Notes under the pieces: model-generated
What the model was told of the DNA's origin: nothing
Database searches by the model: none
Seen by the model: only the letters and a program-made list of their open reading frames with translations
Made by a program: the position numbers and the translations under genes
From: Siphonodentalium dalli
Lineage: Eukaryota > Mollusca > Scaphopoda > Gadilida > Siphonodentaliidae
Assembly: GCA_032622095.1 (NCBI GenBank)
Contig: CP136068.1
Coordinates: 119,607 to 183,606 of the forward strand
DNA: 64,000 bases
Direction: 5' to 3'
Part shown: piece by piece, positions 14,117 to 27,857 of the stretch
Numbering within the stretch: the first letter of the stretch is position 1
Layout of the letters: each line of letters opens with the position of its first letter

Positions 14117-15644
14117 TGTATGTGGTGGGGATACCTATATGTATGTGGTGGTGATACCTATATATGTATGTGATGGGAATACCTATAGATGTGTGTGGTG
14201 TGGAGACCTATATATGTATGTGGTGGGGATTCCTATAGATGTGTGGTTGGGATACCTATATATGTATGTGGTGGGGATACCTATATATGTATGTGGTGGG
14301 GATACCAATATATGTATGTGGTGGGGATACCTATATATGTGTGAGGTGGTGATACATATATATGTGTGTGGTGGTGATACCTATATATGTATGTGGTGGT
14401 GATACATATATATGTATGTGGCGGGGATACCTATAGATGTATGTGGTGGTGATACCTATATATGTGTGTGGCGGGGATACCTATATATGTGTGTGGTGGG
14501 GATACCTATCTATGTGTGTGGTTGGGATGCCTATATATGTACATGCCTATATATGTATGTGGTGGTGCCTATATATGTATGTGGTGGTGATACCTATAGA
14601 TGTATGTGGTGGAGATACCTATATATGTGTGTGGCGGGGATACCTATAAATGTATGTGGTGGGGATACCTATATATGTACGTGGTGGGGATACCTATAGA
14701 TGTGTGTTGGTGATACCTATATATGTATGTGGTGGGGATGCCTATATATGTGTGTGGTGGTGATACCTATATATGTATGTGGTGCGGGATACCTATAGAA
14801 GTGTGGTGGTGACACCTATATATGTATGTGGTGGGGATACCTTTATATGTATGTGGTGGTAATACCTATAGATGTGTGTGGTGGTGATACCTATAGTTGT
14901 GCCTGGTGGGGATACCTATATATGTATGTGTTGTTGATACCTATAGATGTGTGTGGTGGTGATACCTATAGATGTGTGTGGTGGTGATACCTATAGATGT
15001 GTGTGGCGGGGATACCTATATTTGTATGTGGTGGGGATACCTATATATGTGTGTGGTGGGGATACCTATATATGTATGTGGTGGGGATACCTATATATGT
15101 TTGTGGTGGGGATACCTATATATGTATGAGGTGGGGATTCCTATATATGTATGTGGTGGTGATACCTATAGATGTATGTGGTGGGGATACCTATAAATGT
15201 GTGTGGTGGTGATACCTATATATGTGTGTGGTGGAGATACCTATATATGTATGTGGTGGGGAGACCTATATATGTGTGTGGTGGTGATACCTATTGATGT
15301 ATGTGGTGGTGATACCTATATATGTATGTGGTGGTGATACCTATATATGTATGTGATGGGAATACCTATATATGTATGTGGTGGGGATACCTGTATGTGT
15401 GTGGTGGTGATACCTAAATATGTTTGTGGTGGGAATACATATAGATGTGTGTGGTGAGGAGACCTATATATGTATGTGGTGGGGATACCTATATATGTGT
15501 GTTGTGGGGATACCTATAGATGTGTGTGGTGGGGATACCTATATATGTGTCTGGTGGGGATACATATAGATGTGTGTGGTGGGGATACCTATATATGTGT
15601 GTGGTGGAGATACCTATAGATTTATGTGATGGGATACCTATATA
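14117..15644 (+). repeat. Left copy of a 1,528-bp tandem duplication
   Basis: Directly adjacent to its twin at 15,645-17,172; the match runs to 15,667/17,195. Shared rare features are GTGTGGAGACC (14,201 and 15,729), a run of damaged units around GTACATGCC (14,533-14,575 and about 16,065-16,105), AGAAGTGTGG and the anchor variant with GGTGGGG (14,897 and 16,424). The few differences are small indels: an extra G in GTGCGGGATACC here near 14,784, and a TA pair near 14,740. Confidence 0.9.
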
Positions 15645-17195
15645 TGTGTGTGGTGGGGATACCTATATGTATGTGGTGGTGATACCTATATATGTATGTG
15701 ATGGGAATACCTATAGATGTGTGTGGTGTGGAGACCTATATATGTATGTGGTGGGGATTCCTATAGATGTGTGGTTGGGATACCTATATATGTATGTGGT
15801 GGGGATACCTATATATGTATGTGGTGGGGATACCTATATATGTATGTGGTGGGGATACCTATATATGTGTGAGGTGGTGATACATATATATGTGTGTGGT
15901 GGTGATACCTATATATGTATGTGGTGGTGATACATATATATATGTATGTGGCGGGGATACCTATAGATGTATGTGGTGGTGATACCTATATATGTGTGTG
16001 GCGGGGATACCTATATATGTGTGTGGTGGGGATACCTATCTATGTGTGTGGTTGGGATGCCTATATATGTACATGCCTATATATGTATGTGGTGGTGCCT
16101 ATATATGTATGTGGTGGTGATACCTATAGATGTATGTGGTGGAGATACCTATATATGTGTGTGGCGGGGATACCTATAAATGTATGTGGTGGGGATACCT
16201 ATATATGTACGTGGTGGGGATACCTATAGATGTGTGTTGGTGATACCTATATATGTATGTGGTGGGGATGCCTATATGTGTGTGGTGGTGATACCTATAT
16301 ATGTATGTGGTGCGGATACCTATAGAAGTGTGGTGGTGACACCTATATATGTATGTGGTGGGGATACCTTTATATGTATGTGGTGGTAATACCTATAGAT
16401 GTGTGTGGTGGTGATACCTATAGTTGTGCCTGGTGGGGATACCTATATATGTATGTGTTGTTGATACCTATAGATGTGTGTGGTGGTGATACCTATAGAT
16501 GTGTGTGGTGGTGATACCTATAGATGTGTGTGGCGGGGATACCTATATTTGTATGTGGTGGGGATACCTATATATGTGTGTGGTGGGGATACCTATATAT
16601 GTATGTGGTGGGGATACCTATATATGTTTGTGGTGGGGATACCTATATATGTATGAGGTGGGGATTCCTATATATGTATGTGGTGGTGATACCTATAGAT
16701 GTATGTGGTGGGGATACCTATAAATGTGTGTGGTGGTGATACCTATATATGTGTGTGGTGGAGATACCTATATATGTATGTGGTGGGGAGACCTATATAT
16801 GTGTGTGGTGGTGATACCTATTGATGTATGTGGTGGTGATACCTATATATGTATGTGGTGGTGATACCTATATATGTATGTGATGGGAATACCTATATAT
16901 GTATGTGGTGGGGATACCTGTATGTGTGTGGTGGTGATACCTAAATATGTTTGTGGTGGGAATACATATAGATGTGTGTGGTGAGGAGACCTATATATGT
17001 ATGTGGTGGGGATACCTATATATGTGTGTTGTGGGGATACCTATAGATGTGTGTGGTGGGGATACCTATATATGTGTCTGGTGGGGATACATATAGATGT
17101 GTGTGGTGGGGATACCTATATATGTGTGTGGTGGAGATACCTATAGATTTATGTGATGGGATACCTATATATGTGTGTGGTGGGGATACCTATAT
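15645..17195 (+). repeat. Right copy of the 1,528-bp tandem duplication
   Basis: Nearly identical to 14,117-15,644. It has an extra TA near 15,925 (GATACATATATATATG) and lacks TA near 16,270 (GATGCCTATATGTGTG) and one G near 16,310. These take the offset from 1,528 to 1,527. It ends with TAGATTTATGTGATGGG, after which the array switches to the block shared with 1.0-3.6 kb. Confidence 0.9.
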
Positions 17196-19760
17196 ATGTA
17201 TTTGGTGGGGATACCTATATATGTATGTGGCGGGGATACCTATATATGTATGTGGTGGGGATACCAATATATGTATGTGGTGGGGATACCTATATGTTTG
17301 TGGAGGTGATACCTATATATGTATGTGGTGGGTATACATATAGATATGTGTGGTGAGGAGACCTATATATGTGTGTGGTGGTGATACCTATATATGTATG
17401 TGGTGGGGATACCTATATATGTATGTGGTGGTGATACCTATAGATGTGTGTGGTGGGGATACCTATATGTGTATGTGGTGGTGATACCTATAGATGTGTG
17501 TGGAGGGGATACCTATATGTGTGTGGGGTGATACCTATATATGTATGTGGTGGTGATACCTATAGACGTGTGGTGGGGATACCTATATATGTATGTGGTG
17601 GCGATACCTATATATGTATGTGGTGGGGATACCTATATATGTATGTGGTGGTGATACCTATATATGTGTGTGGTGGGGATACCTATATGTGTGTGGTGGT
17701 GATACCTATATATGTATGTGGTGGTGATTCCTATAGATGTGTGGTTGGGATACCTATATATGTATGTGGTGGGAATACCTATATATGTATGTGGTGGGGA
17801 TACCTATAGATGTATGTGGTGGGGATACCTATATATGTGTGAGGTGGTGATACCTATATATGTATGTGGTGGGTATATCTATAGATGTATGTGGTGGGGA
17901 TACCTATATATGTATGTGGTGGGGATACCTATAGATGTATGTGGTGGGGATACCTAGAAATGTGTGTGGTGGTGATACCTAAATATGTATGTGGTTGGGA
18001 TACCTATAGATGTATGTGGTGGGGATACCTATGTATGTATGCGGTGGGGATACCTATATATGTATGTGGTTGGGATACCTAAATATGTAAGTGGTGGTGA
18101 TACCTATATGTGTGTGTGGTGTTGATACCTATATATGTGTGTGGTGGACGTACCTATATATGTGTGTGGCGGGGATACCTATATATGTATGTGGTGGGGA
18201 TACCTATATATGTATGTGGTGGGGATACCTATATATGTATGTGGTGGGGATACCTATATATGTATGTGGTGTGGATACCTATAGATGTATGTGGTGGTAA
18301 TATCTATATATGTATGTGGTGGTGATACTTATATATGTATGTGGTGGGGATAAATATATATGTATGTGGTGGGGATACCTATATATGTATGTGGTGGGGA
18401 TACCTATATATGTATGTGGTGGGGATACCTATATATGTATGTGGTGGTGATACCTATATATGTGTGTGGTGGTGATACCTATATATGTATGTGGTGGGGA
18501 GACATATATATGTATGTGGTGGGGATACCTATATATGTATGTGGTGGGGATACCTATAGATGTATGTGGTGGTGATATCTATATATGTATGTGGTGGTGA
18601 TACTTATATATGTATGTGGTGGGGATACCTATATATGTGTGTGGTGGGGATACCTATATATGTATGTGGTGGGGATACCTATATATGTATGTGGTGGGGA
18701 TACCTATAGATGTGTGGTGGGGATATCTATATATGTATGTGGTGGGGATACCTATATATGTATGTGGTGGGGATACCTATATATGTGTGTGGTGGTGATA
18801 CCTATATATGTATGTGGTGGGAAGACCTATATATGTATGTGGCGAGGATACCTATAGATGTGTGTGGCGGGGATACCTATATATGTGTGTGGTGGTGATA
18901 CCTATATATGTATGTGGTGGTGATACCTATATATGTGTGTGGCGGGGATACCTATAGATGTATGTGGTGGTGATACCTATATATGTGTGTGGCGGTGATA
19001 CCTATATATGTGTGTGGTGGGGATACCTATATATGTGTGTGGTGGGGATACCTATATATGTATGTGGTGGTGATACCTATATATGTGTGTGGTGGTGATA
19101 CCTATATATGTATGTGGTGGGGAGACCTATATATGTATGTGGCGGGGATACCTATAGATGTGTGTGGTGGGGATACCTATATATGTGTGTGGTGGTGATA
19201 CCTATATATGTATGTGGTGGTGATACCTATATATGTATGTGGCGGGGATACCTATAGATGTATGTGGTGGTGATAACTATATATGTGTGTGGCGGGGATA
19301 CCTATATATGTGTGTGGTGGGGATACCTATCTATGTGTGTGTGGGGATACCTATATATGTATGTGGTGGTGATACCTATATATGTATGTGGTGGGGATAC
19401 CTATAGATGTGTGTGGTGGGGATACCTATAGATGTATGTGGTGGGGATACCTATAGATGTATGTGGTGGGGATACCTATATATGTATGTGGTGGTGATAC
19501 CTATATATGTATGTGGTGGGGATACCTATATATGTATGTGGTGGGGGATACGTATAGATGTGTGTGGTGGGGATACATATAGATGTATGTGGTGGGGATT
19601 CCTATAGATGTGTGTGGTGGGGATACATATAGATGTGTGTGGTGGTGATACCTATATATGTATGTGGTGGGGATACCTATATATGTATTTGGTGGGGATA
19701 CCTTTATATGTATGTGGTGGTAATACCTATAGATGTGTGTGGTGGTGAAACCTATAGTTG
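17196..19760 (+). repeat. Array block related to 1.0-3.6 kb
   Basis: Follows the order of 1,020-3,590 at an offset of about 16.0-16.2 kb and ends at the anchor at 19,758. Relative to that block it has about 150 bp more near 17,700-17,860 (GGTGATTCC and GTGTGGTTGGG units) and only one GTTTGTGGAGG block. Part of it (about 18,560-19,750) is seen a third time at 40,680-41,800. Confidence 0.75.
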
Positions 19761-20974
19761 TGCCTGGCGGGGATACCTATATATGTATGTGGTGATGATA
19801 CGTATAGATGTGTGTGGTGGGGATACCTATAGATGTATGTGGTGGGGATACCTATAGATGTGTGTGGTGGGGATACATATAGATGTGTGTGGTGGTGAAA
19901 CCTATATATGTATGTGGTGGGGATACCTATATATGTATGTGGTGGTGATACCTATAGATGTGTGTGGTGGTGATAGATATAGATTTGTGTGGTGGGGATA
20001 CCTATATATGTATGTGGTGGGGATACCTATATATGTATGTGGTGATGATACCTATAGATGTGTGTGGTGGTGATACCTATAGATGTGTGTGGTAGTGATA
20101 CCTATAGATGTGTGTGGCGGGGATACCTATATATGTATGTGGTGGGGATACCTATATATGTGTGGTGGGGATACCTAAATATGTATGTGGCGGGGATACC
20201 TATATATTTTTGTCGTGGGGATACCTATATATGTATGTGGTGGGGATTCATATAGATGTATGTGGTGGTGATACCTATAGATGTATGTGGCGGGGATACC
20301 TATATATGTGTGTGGTGGTGATACCTATATATGTGTGTGGTGGGGATACCTATATATGTATGTGGTGGGGATACCTATATATGTGTGTGGTGGTGATACC
20401 TATAGATGTATGTGGTGGGGATACCTACATATATGTGTGGTGGTGATACCTATATATGTGTGTGGTGGGGATACTTATATATGTATGTGGTGGAGAGACC
20501 TATATATGTATGTGGTGGGGATTCCTATAGATGTGTTGTTGGGATACCTATATATGTATGTGGTGGGGATTCCTATAGATGTGTGGTTGGGATACCTATA
20601 TATGTATGTGGTGGGGATACCTATATATGTATGTGGTGGGGATACCTATATATGTATGTGGTGGGGATACCTATATATGTGTGAGGTGGTGATACCTATA
20701 TATGTGTGTGGTGGTGATACCTATATATGTATGTGGTGGGGATACCTATATATGTATGTGGTGGGGATGCGTATAGATGTGTGTGGTGGGGATACCTATA
20801 GATGTATGTGGTGGGGATACCTATAGATGTGTGGTGGGGATACATATAGATGTGTGTGGTGGTGATACCTATATATGTATGTTGTGGGGATACCTATATA
20901 TGTATTTGGTGGGGATACCTTTATATGTATGTGGTGGTAATACCTATAGATGTGTGTGGTGGTGAAACCCATAG
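19761..20974 (+). repeat. Shortened family A copy
   Basis: Anchor-to-anchor distance is only 1,217 bp. It keeps the early A units (GATAGATATAG, GTGATGATACC, CTAAATATG, TTTTTGTCGTGG near 20,207, GGATTCATATAG) and the GTGTTGTTGGG/GTGTGGTTGGG pair near 20,530-20,590. It lacks the CTATCTATG to GTGCGGAGACC section, so it reads as a large internal deletion relative to a full copy. Confidence 0.7.
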
Positions 20975-22691
20975 TTGTGCCTGGCGGGGATACCTATAGA
21001 TGTATGTGGTGGGGATACCTATATATGTATGTGGTGGGGATACCTATATATGTATGTGGTGGTGATACCTATAGATGTGTGTGGTGGTGATATATATAGA
21101 TGTGTGTGGTGGGGATACATATATATGTATGTGGTGGGGATACCTATATATGTATGTGGTGATGATACCTATAGATGTGTGTGGTGGTGATACCTATAGA
21201 TGTGTGTGGTGGTGATACCTATAGATGTGTGTGGCGGGAATACCTATATATGTATGTGGTGGTGATACCTATATATGTGTGTGGCGGGGATACCTAAATA
21301 TGTATGTGGCGAGGATACCTATATATGTTTGTCGTGGGGATACCTATATATGTATGTGGTGGGGATTCCTATAGATGTATGTGGTGGTGATACCTATCGA
21401 TGTATGTGGTGGGGATACCTATATATGTGTGTGGTGGTGATACCTATATATGTGTGTGGTGGGGATACCTATATATGTATGTGGTGGGGATACCTATATA
21501 TGTGTGTGGTGGTGATACCTATAGATGTATGTGGTGGGGATACCTATATATATGTGTGGTGGTGATACCTATATATGTGTGTGGTGGGGATACTTATATA
21601 TGTATGTGGTGGGGAGACCTATATATGTATGTGGTGGGGATACCTATATGTATGTGGTGGTGATACCTATATATGTATGTGATGGGAATACCTACAGATG
21701 TGTGTGGTGAGGAGACCTATATATGTATGTGGTGGGGATTCCTATAGATGTGTGGTTGGGATACCTATATATGTATGTGGTGGGGATACCTATATATTTA
21801 TGTGGTGGGGATACCTATATATGTATGTGGTGGGGATACCTATATATGTGTGAGGTGGTGATACCTATATATGTGTGTCGTGGTGATAGCTATATATGTA
21901 TGTGGTGGTGATACATATATATGTATGTGGCGGGGATACCTATAGATGTATGTGGTGGTGATACCTATATATGTGTGTGGCGGGGATACCTATATATGTG
22001 TGTGGTGGGGATACCTATCTATGTGTGTGGTTGGGATGCCTATATATGTATGTGGTGGTGATACCTATATATGTATGTGGTGGGGATACCTATAGATGTG
22101 TGTGGTGGGGATATCTATATATGTATGTGGTGGGGATACCTTTAGATGTATGTGGTGGGGATACCTATATATGTATGTGGTGGTGATACCTATAGATGTA
22201 TGTGGTGGGGATACCTATATATGTATGTGGTGGTGATAACTATAGATGTATGTGGTGGTGATACCTATATATGTGTGTGGCGGGGATACCTATAAATGTA
22301 TGTGGTGGGGATACCTATATATGTACGTGGTGGGGATACCTATAGATGTGTGTTGGTGATACCTATATATGTATGTGGTGGGGATGCCTATATATGTGTG
22401 TGGTGGTGATACCTATATATGTATGTGGTGGGGATACCTATAGATGTGTGGTGGTGACACCTATATATGTATGTGGTGGGGATGCCTATATATGTGTGTG
22501 GTGGTGATACCTATATATGTATGTGGTGGTGATACCTATATATGTGTGCGGCGGGGATACCTATATATGTGTGTGATGGGGATACCTATATATGTGTGTG
22601 GTGGGGATACCTATATATGTATGTGGTGGTGATACCTATATAAGTATGTGGTGGTGATACCTATAGATGTGTGTGGTGGTGATACCTATCT
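20975..22691 (+). repeat. Family A copy, counterpart of 25,335-27,051
   Basis: Anchor at 20,975, then the full early-to-late A order. Signposts here and at 25.3-27.05 kb are a constant 4,360 bp apart (for example 21,971/26,331 and 22,444/26,804), so hardly any indels separate them. Private substitutions include AACCCATAGTTG at the anchor and TGTCGTGGTGATAGC near 21,886. Confidence 0.8.
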
Positions 22692-23666
22692 ATGTGTGTG
22701 GTGGGGATACCTATATATGTGCGTGGTGGGGAAACCTATAGATGTATGTGGTGGGGATACCTATATATGTATGTGGTGGTGATACCTATATATGTATGTG
22801 GCGGGGATACCTATATATGTATGTGGTGGGGATACCTATATATGTATGTGGTGGGGATACCTATATATGTGTGCGGCGGGGATACCTATATATGTGTGTG
22901 ATGGGGATACCTATATATTTGTGTGGTGGGGATACCTATATATGTATGTGGTGGTGATACCTATATAAGTATGTGGTGGTGATACCTATATATGTGTGTG
23001 GTGGTGATACCTATCTATGTGTGTGGTGGGGATACCTATATATGTGTGTGGAGGGGATACCTATATATGTATGTGGTGGGGATACCTATCTATGTGTGTG
23101 GTGCGGAGACCTATATATGTATGTGGCGGGGATACCTATAGATGTGTGTGGTGGGGATACCTATATATGTATGTGGTGGGGATACCTATATATGTGTGCG
23201 GCGGGGATACCTATATATGTGTGTGATGGGGATACCTATATATTTGTGTGGTGGGGATACCTATATATGTATGTGGTGGTGATACCTATATAAGTATGTG
23301 GTGGTGATACCTATATATGTGTGTGGTGGTGATACCTATCTATGTGTGTGGTGGGGATACCTATATATGTGTGTGGAGGGGATACCTATATATGTGTGTG
23401 GTGGGGATACCTATCTATGTGTGTGGTGCGGAGACCTATATATGTATGTGGCGGGGATACCTATAGATGTGTGTGGTGGGGATACCTATATATGTGTGTG
23501 GTGGTGATACCTATATATGTATGTGGTGGTGATACCTATATATGTATGTGGCGGGGATACCTATAGATGTATGTGGTGGTGATACCTATATATGTGTGTG
23601 GCGGGGATACCTATATATGTGTGTGGTGGGGATACCTATCTATGTGTGTGTGGGGATACCTATATA
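22692..23666 (+). repeat. 13-unit (325-bp) sub-repeat, three copies
   Basis: CTATCTATGTGTGTGG and its following units recur with their ATG at 22,692, 23,017 and 23,342, exactly 325 bp or 13 units apart. The rare TATATATTTGTGTGG unit occurs at about 22,912 and 23,237, also 325 bp apart, and GTGCGGAGACC at about 23,101 and 23,426. The middle copy combines the start of the third and the end of the first, as expected from one unequal exchange. Most A copies carry two such blocks (for example 43,497 and 43,821), and 27.05 and 28.6 kb carry one. Confidence 0.8.
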
Positions 23667-26311
23667 TGTATGTGGTGGTGATACCTATATATGTATGTGG
23701 TGGGGATACCTATAGATGTGTGTGGTGGGGATAACTATAGATGTATGTGGTGGGGATACCTATAGATGTATGTGGTGGGGATACCAATATATGTATGTGG
23801 TGGTGATACCTATATATGTATGTGGTGGGGATACCTATATATGTATGTGGTGGGGATACCTATAGATGTGTGTGGTGGGGATACCTATAGATGTATGTGG
23901 TGGGGATACCTATAGATGTGTGTGGTGGGGATACATATAGATGTGTGTGGTGGTGATACCTATATATGTATGTGGTGGGGATACCTATATATGTATTTGG
24001 TGGGGATACCTTTATATGTATGTGGTGGTAGTACCTATAGATGTGTGTGGTGGTGAAACCTATAGTTGTGCCTGGCGGGGATACCTATAGATGTATGTGG
24101 TGGGGATACCTATATATGTATGTGGTGGGGATACCTATATATGTATGTGGTGGTGATACCTATAGATGTGTGTGGTGGTGATAGATATAGATGTGTGTGG
24201 TGGGATACCTATATATGTATGTGGGGGGATACCTATATATGTATGTGGTGGTGATACCTATAGATGTGTGTGGTGGTGATAGATATAGATGTGTGTGGTG
24301 GGGATACCTATATATGTATGTGGTGGGGATACCTATATATGTATGTGGTGATGATACCTATAGATGTGTGTGGTGGTGATACCTATAGATGTGTGTGGTG
24401 GTGATACCTATAGATGTGTGTGGCGGGGATACCTATATATGTATGTGGTGGGGATACCTATATATGTGTGTGGTGGGGATACCTAAATATGTATGTGGCG
24501 GGGATACCTATATATGTTTGTCGTGGGGATACCTATATATGTATGTGGTGGGGATTCCTATAGATGTATGTGGTGGTGATACCTATAGATGTATGTGGTG
24601 GGGATACCTATATATGTGTGTGGTGGTGATACCTATATATGTGTGTGGTGGGGATACCTATATATGTATTTGGTGGGGATACCTATATATGTGTGTGGTG
24701 GTGATACCTATAGATGTATGTGGTGGGGATACCTATATATATGTGTGGTGGTGATACCTATATATGTGTGTGGTGGGGATACTTATATATGTACGTGGTG
24801 GGGAGACCTATATATGTATGTGGTGGGGATACCTATATGTATGTGGTGGTGATACCTATATATGTATGTGATGGGAATACCTATAGATGTGTGTGGTGAG
24901 GAGACCTATATATGTATGTGGTGGGGATTCCTATAGATGTGTGGTTGGGATACCCATATATGTATGTGGTGGGGATACCTATATATGTATGAGGTGGGGA
25001 TACCTATATATGTATGTGGTGGGGATACCTATATATGTGTGAGGTGGTGATACCTATATATGTGTGTGGTGGTGATATCTATATATGTATGTGGTGGGGA
25101 TACCTATATATGTATGTGGTGGGGATACGTATAGATGTGTGTGGTGGGGATACCTATAGATGTATGTGGTGGGGATACCTATAGATGTGTGTGGTGGGGA
25201 TACATATAGATATGTGTGGTGGTGATAAATATATATGTATGTGGTGGGGATACCTATATATGTATTTGGTGGGGATACCTTTATATGTATGTGGTGGTAA
25301 TACCTATAGATGTGTGTGGTGGTGAAACCTATAGTTGTGCCTGGCGGGGATACCTATAGATGTATGTGGTGGGGATACCTATATATGTATGTGGTGGGGA
25401 TACCTATATATGTATGTGGTGGTGATACCTATAGATGTGTGTGGTGGTGATAGATATAGATGCGTGTGGTGGGGATACCTATATATGTATGTGGTGGGGA
25501 TACCTATATATGTATGTGGTGATGATACCTATAGATGTGTGTGGTGGTGATACCTATAGATGTGTGTGGTGGTGATACCTATAGATGTGTGTGGCGGGGA
25601 TACCTATATATGCATGTGGTGGGGATACCTATATATGTGTGTGGTGGGGATACCTAAATATGTATGTGGCGGGGATACCTATATATGTTTGTCGTGGGGA
25701 TACCTATATATGTATGTGGTGGGGATTCCTATAGATGTATGTGGTGGTGATACCTATAGATGTATGTGGTGGGGATACCTATATATGTGTGTGGTGGTGA
25801 TACCTATATATGTGTGCGGTGGGGATACCTATATATGTATGTGGTGGGGATACCTATATATGTGTGTGGTGGTGATACCTATAGATGTATGTGGTGGGGA
25901 TACCTATATATATGTGTGGTGGTGATACCTATATATGTGTGTGGTGGGGATACTTATATATGTATGTGGTGGGGAGACCTATATATGTATGTGGTGGGGA
26001 TACCTATATGTATGTGGTGGTGATACCTATATATGTATGTGATGGGAATACCTATAGATGTGTGTGGTGAGGAGACCTATATATGTATGTGGTGGGGATT
26101 CCTATAGATGTGTGGTTGGGATACCTATATATGTATGTGGTGGGGATACCTATATATGTATGTGGTGGGGATACCTATATATGTATGTGGTGGGGATACC
26201 TATATATGTGTGAGGTGGTGATACCTATATATGTGTGTGGTGGTGATACCTATATATGTATGTGGTGGTGATACATATATATGTATGTGGCGGGGATACC
26301 TATAGATGTAT
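23667..26311 (+). repeat. Family A copies with anchors at 24,066 and 25,335
   Basis: The 1,269-bp anchor spacing marks a shortened copy followed by the start of a fuller one. After the first anchor, the GATAGATATAG unit is doubled (about 24,181 and 24,281), with a compressed unit GTATGTGGGGGGATACC near 24,220. From 25,335 the order matches 29,123 onward at a constant offset of 3,788 bp. Confidence 0.75.
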
Positions 26312-27857
26312 GTGGTGGTGATACCTATATATGTGTGTGGCGGGGATACCTATATATGTGTGTGGTGGGGATACCTATCTATGTGTGTGGTTGGGATGCC
26401 TATATATGTATGTGGTGGTGATACCTATATATGTATGTGGTGGGGATACCTATAGATGTGTGTGGTGGGGATATCTATATATGTATGTGGTGGGGATACC
26501 TTTAGATGTATGTGGTGGGGATACCTATATATGTATGTGGTGGTGATACCTATAGATGTATGTGGTGGGGATACCTATATATGTATGTGGTGGTGATACC
26601 TATAGATGTATGTGGTGGTGATACCTATATATGTGTGTGGCGGGGATACCTATAAATGTATGTGGTGGGGATAACTATATATGTACGTGGTGGGGATACC
26701 TATAGATGTGTCTTGGTGATACCTATATATGTATGTGGTGGGGATGCCTATATATGTGTGTGGTGGTGATACCTATATATGTATGTGGTGGGGATACCTA
26801 TAGATGTGTGGTGGTGACACCTATATATGTATGTGGTGGGGATGCCTATATATGTGTGTGGTGGTGATACCTATATATGTATGTGGTGGTGATACCTATA
26901 TATGTGTGCGGCGGGGATACCTATATATGTGTGTGATGGGGCTACCTATATATGTGTGTGGTGGGGATACCTATATATGTATGTGGTGGTGATACCTATA
27001 TAAGTATGTGGTGGTGATACCTATATATGTGTGTGGTGGTGATACCTATCTATGTGTGTGGTGGGGATACCTATATATGTGCGTGGTGGGGAAACCTATA
27101 GATGTATGTGGTGGGGATACCTATATATGTATGTGTTGGTGATACCTATATATGTATGTGGCGGGGATACCTATATATGTATGTGGTGGGGATACCTATA
27201 TATGTATGTGGTGGGGATACCTATATATGTGTGCGGCGGGGATACCTATATATGTGTGTGATGGGGATACCTATATATGTGTGTGGTGGGGATATCTATA
27301 TATGTGTGTGGTGGTGATACCTATATATGTATGTGGTGGGGATACCTATATATGTATGTGGTGGGGATACGTATAGATGTGTGTGGTGGGGATACCTATA
27401 GATGTATGTGTTGGGTATACCTATAGATGTGGGCGGTGGGGATACATATAGATGTATGTGGTGGTGATACCTATATATGTATGTGGTGGGGATACCTATA
27501 TATGTATTTGGTGGGGATACCTTTATATGTATGTGGTGGTAATACCTATAGATGTGTGTGGTGGTGAAACCTATAGTTGTGCCTGGCGGGGATACCTATA
27601 GATGTATGTGGTGGGGATACCTATATATGTATGTGGTGGGGATACCTATATATGTATGTGGTGGTGATACCTATAGATGTGTGTGGTGGTGATAGATATA
27701 GATGCGTGTGGTGGGGATACCTATATATGTATGTGGTGGGGATACCTATATATGTATGTGGTGATGATACCTATAGATGTGTGTGGTGGTGATACCTATA
27801 GATGTGTGTGGTGGTGATACCTATAGATGTGTGTGGCGGGGATACCTATATATGCAT
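26312..27857 (+). repeat. Left copy of a 1,546-bp tandem duplication
   Basis: Every signpost recurs 1,546 bp downstream (26,331/27,877, 26,804/28,350, 27,052/28,598, anchor 27,577/29,123). Shared rare variants include GTGTCTTGGTG, GATGGGGCTACC and TGTTGGGTATACC. I counted about six substitutions and no net indel, so identity is about 99.6%. The copy ends with a GCATGTGG unit. Confidence 0.9.
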
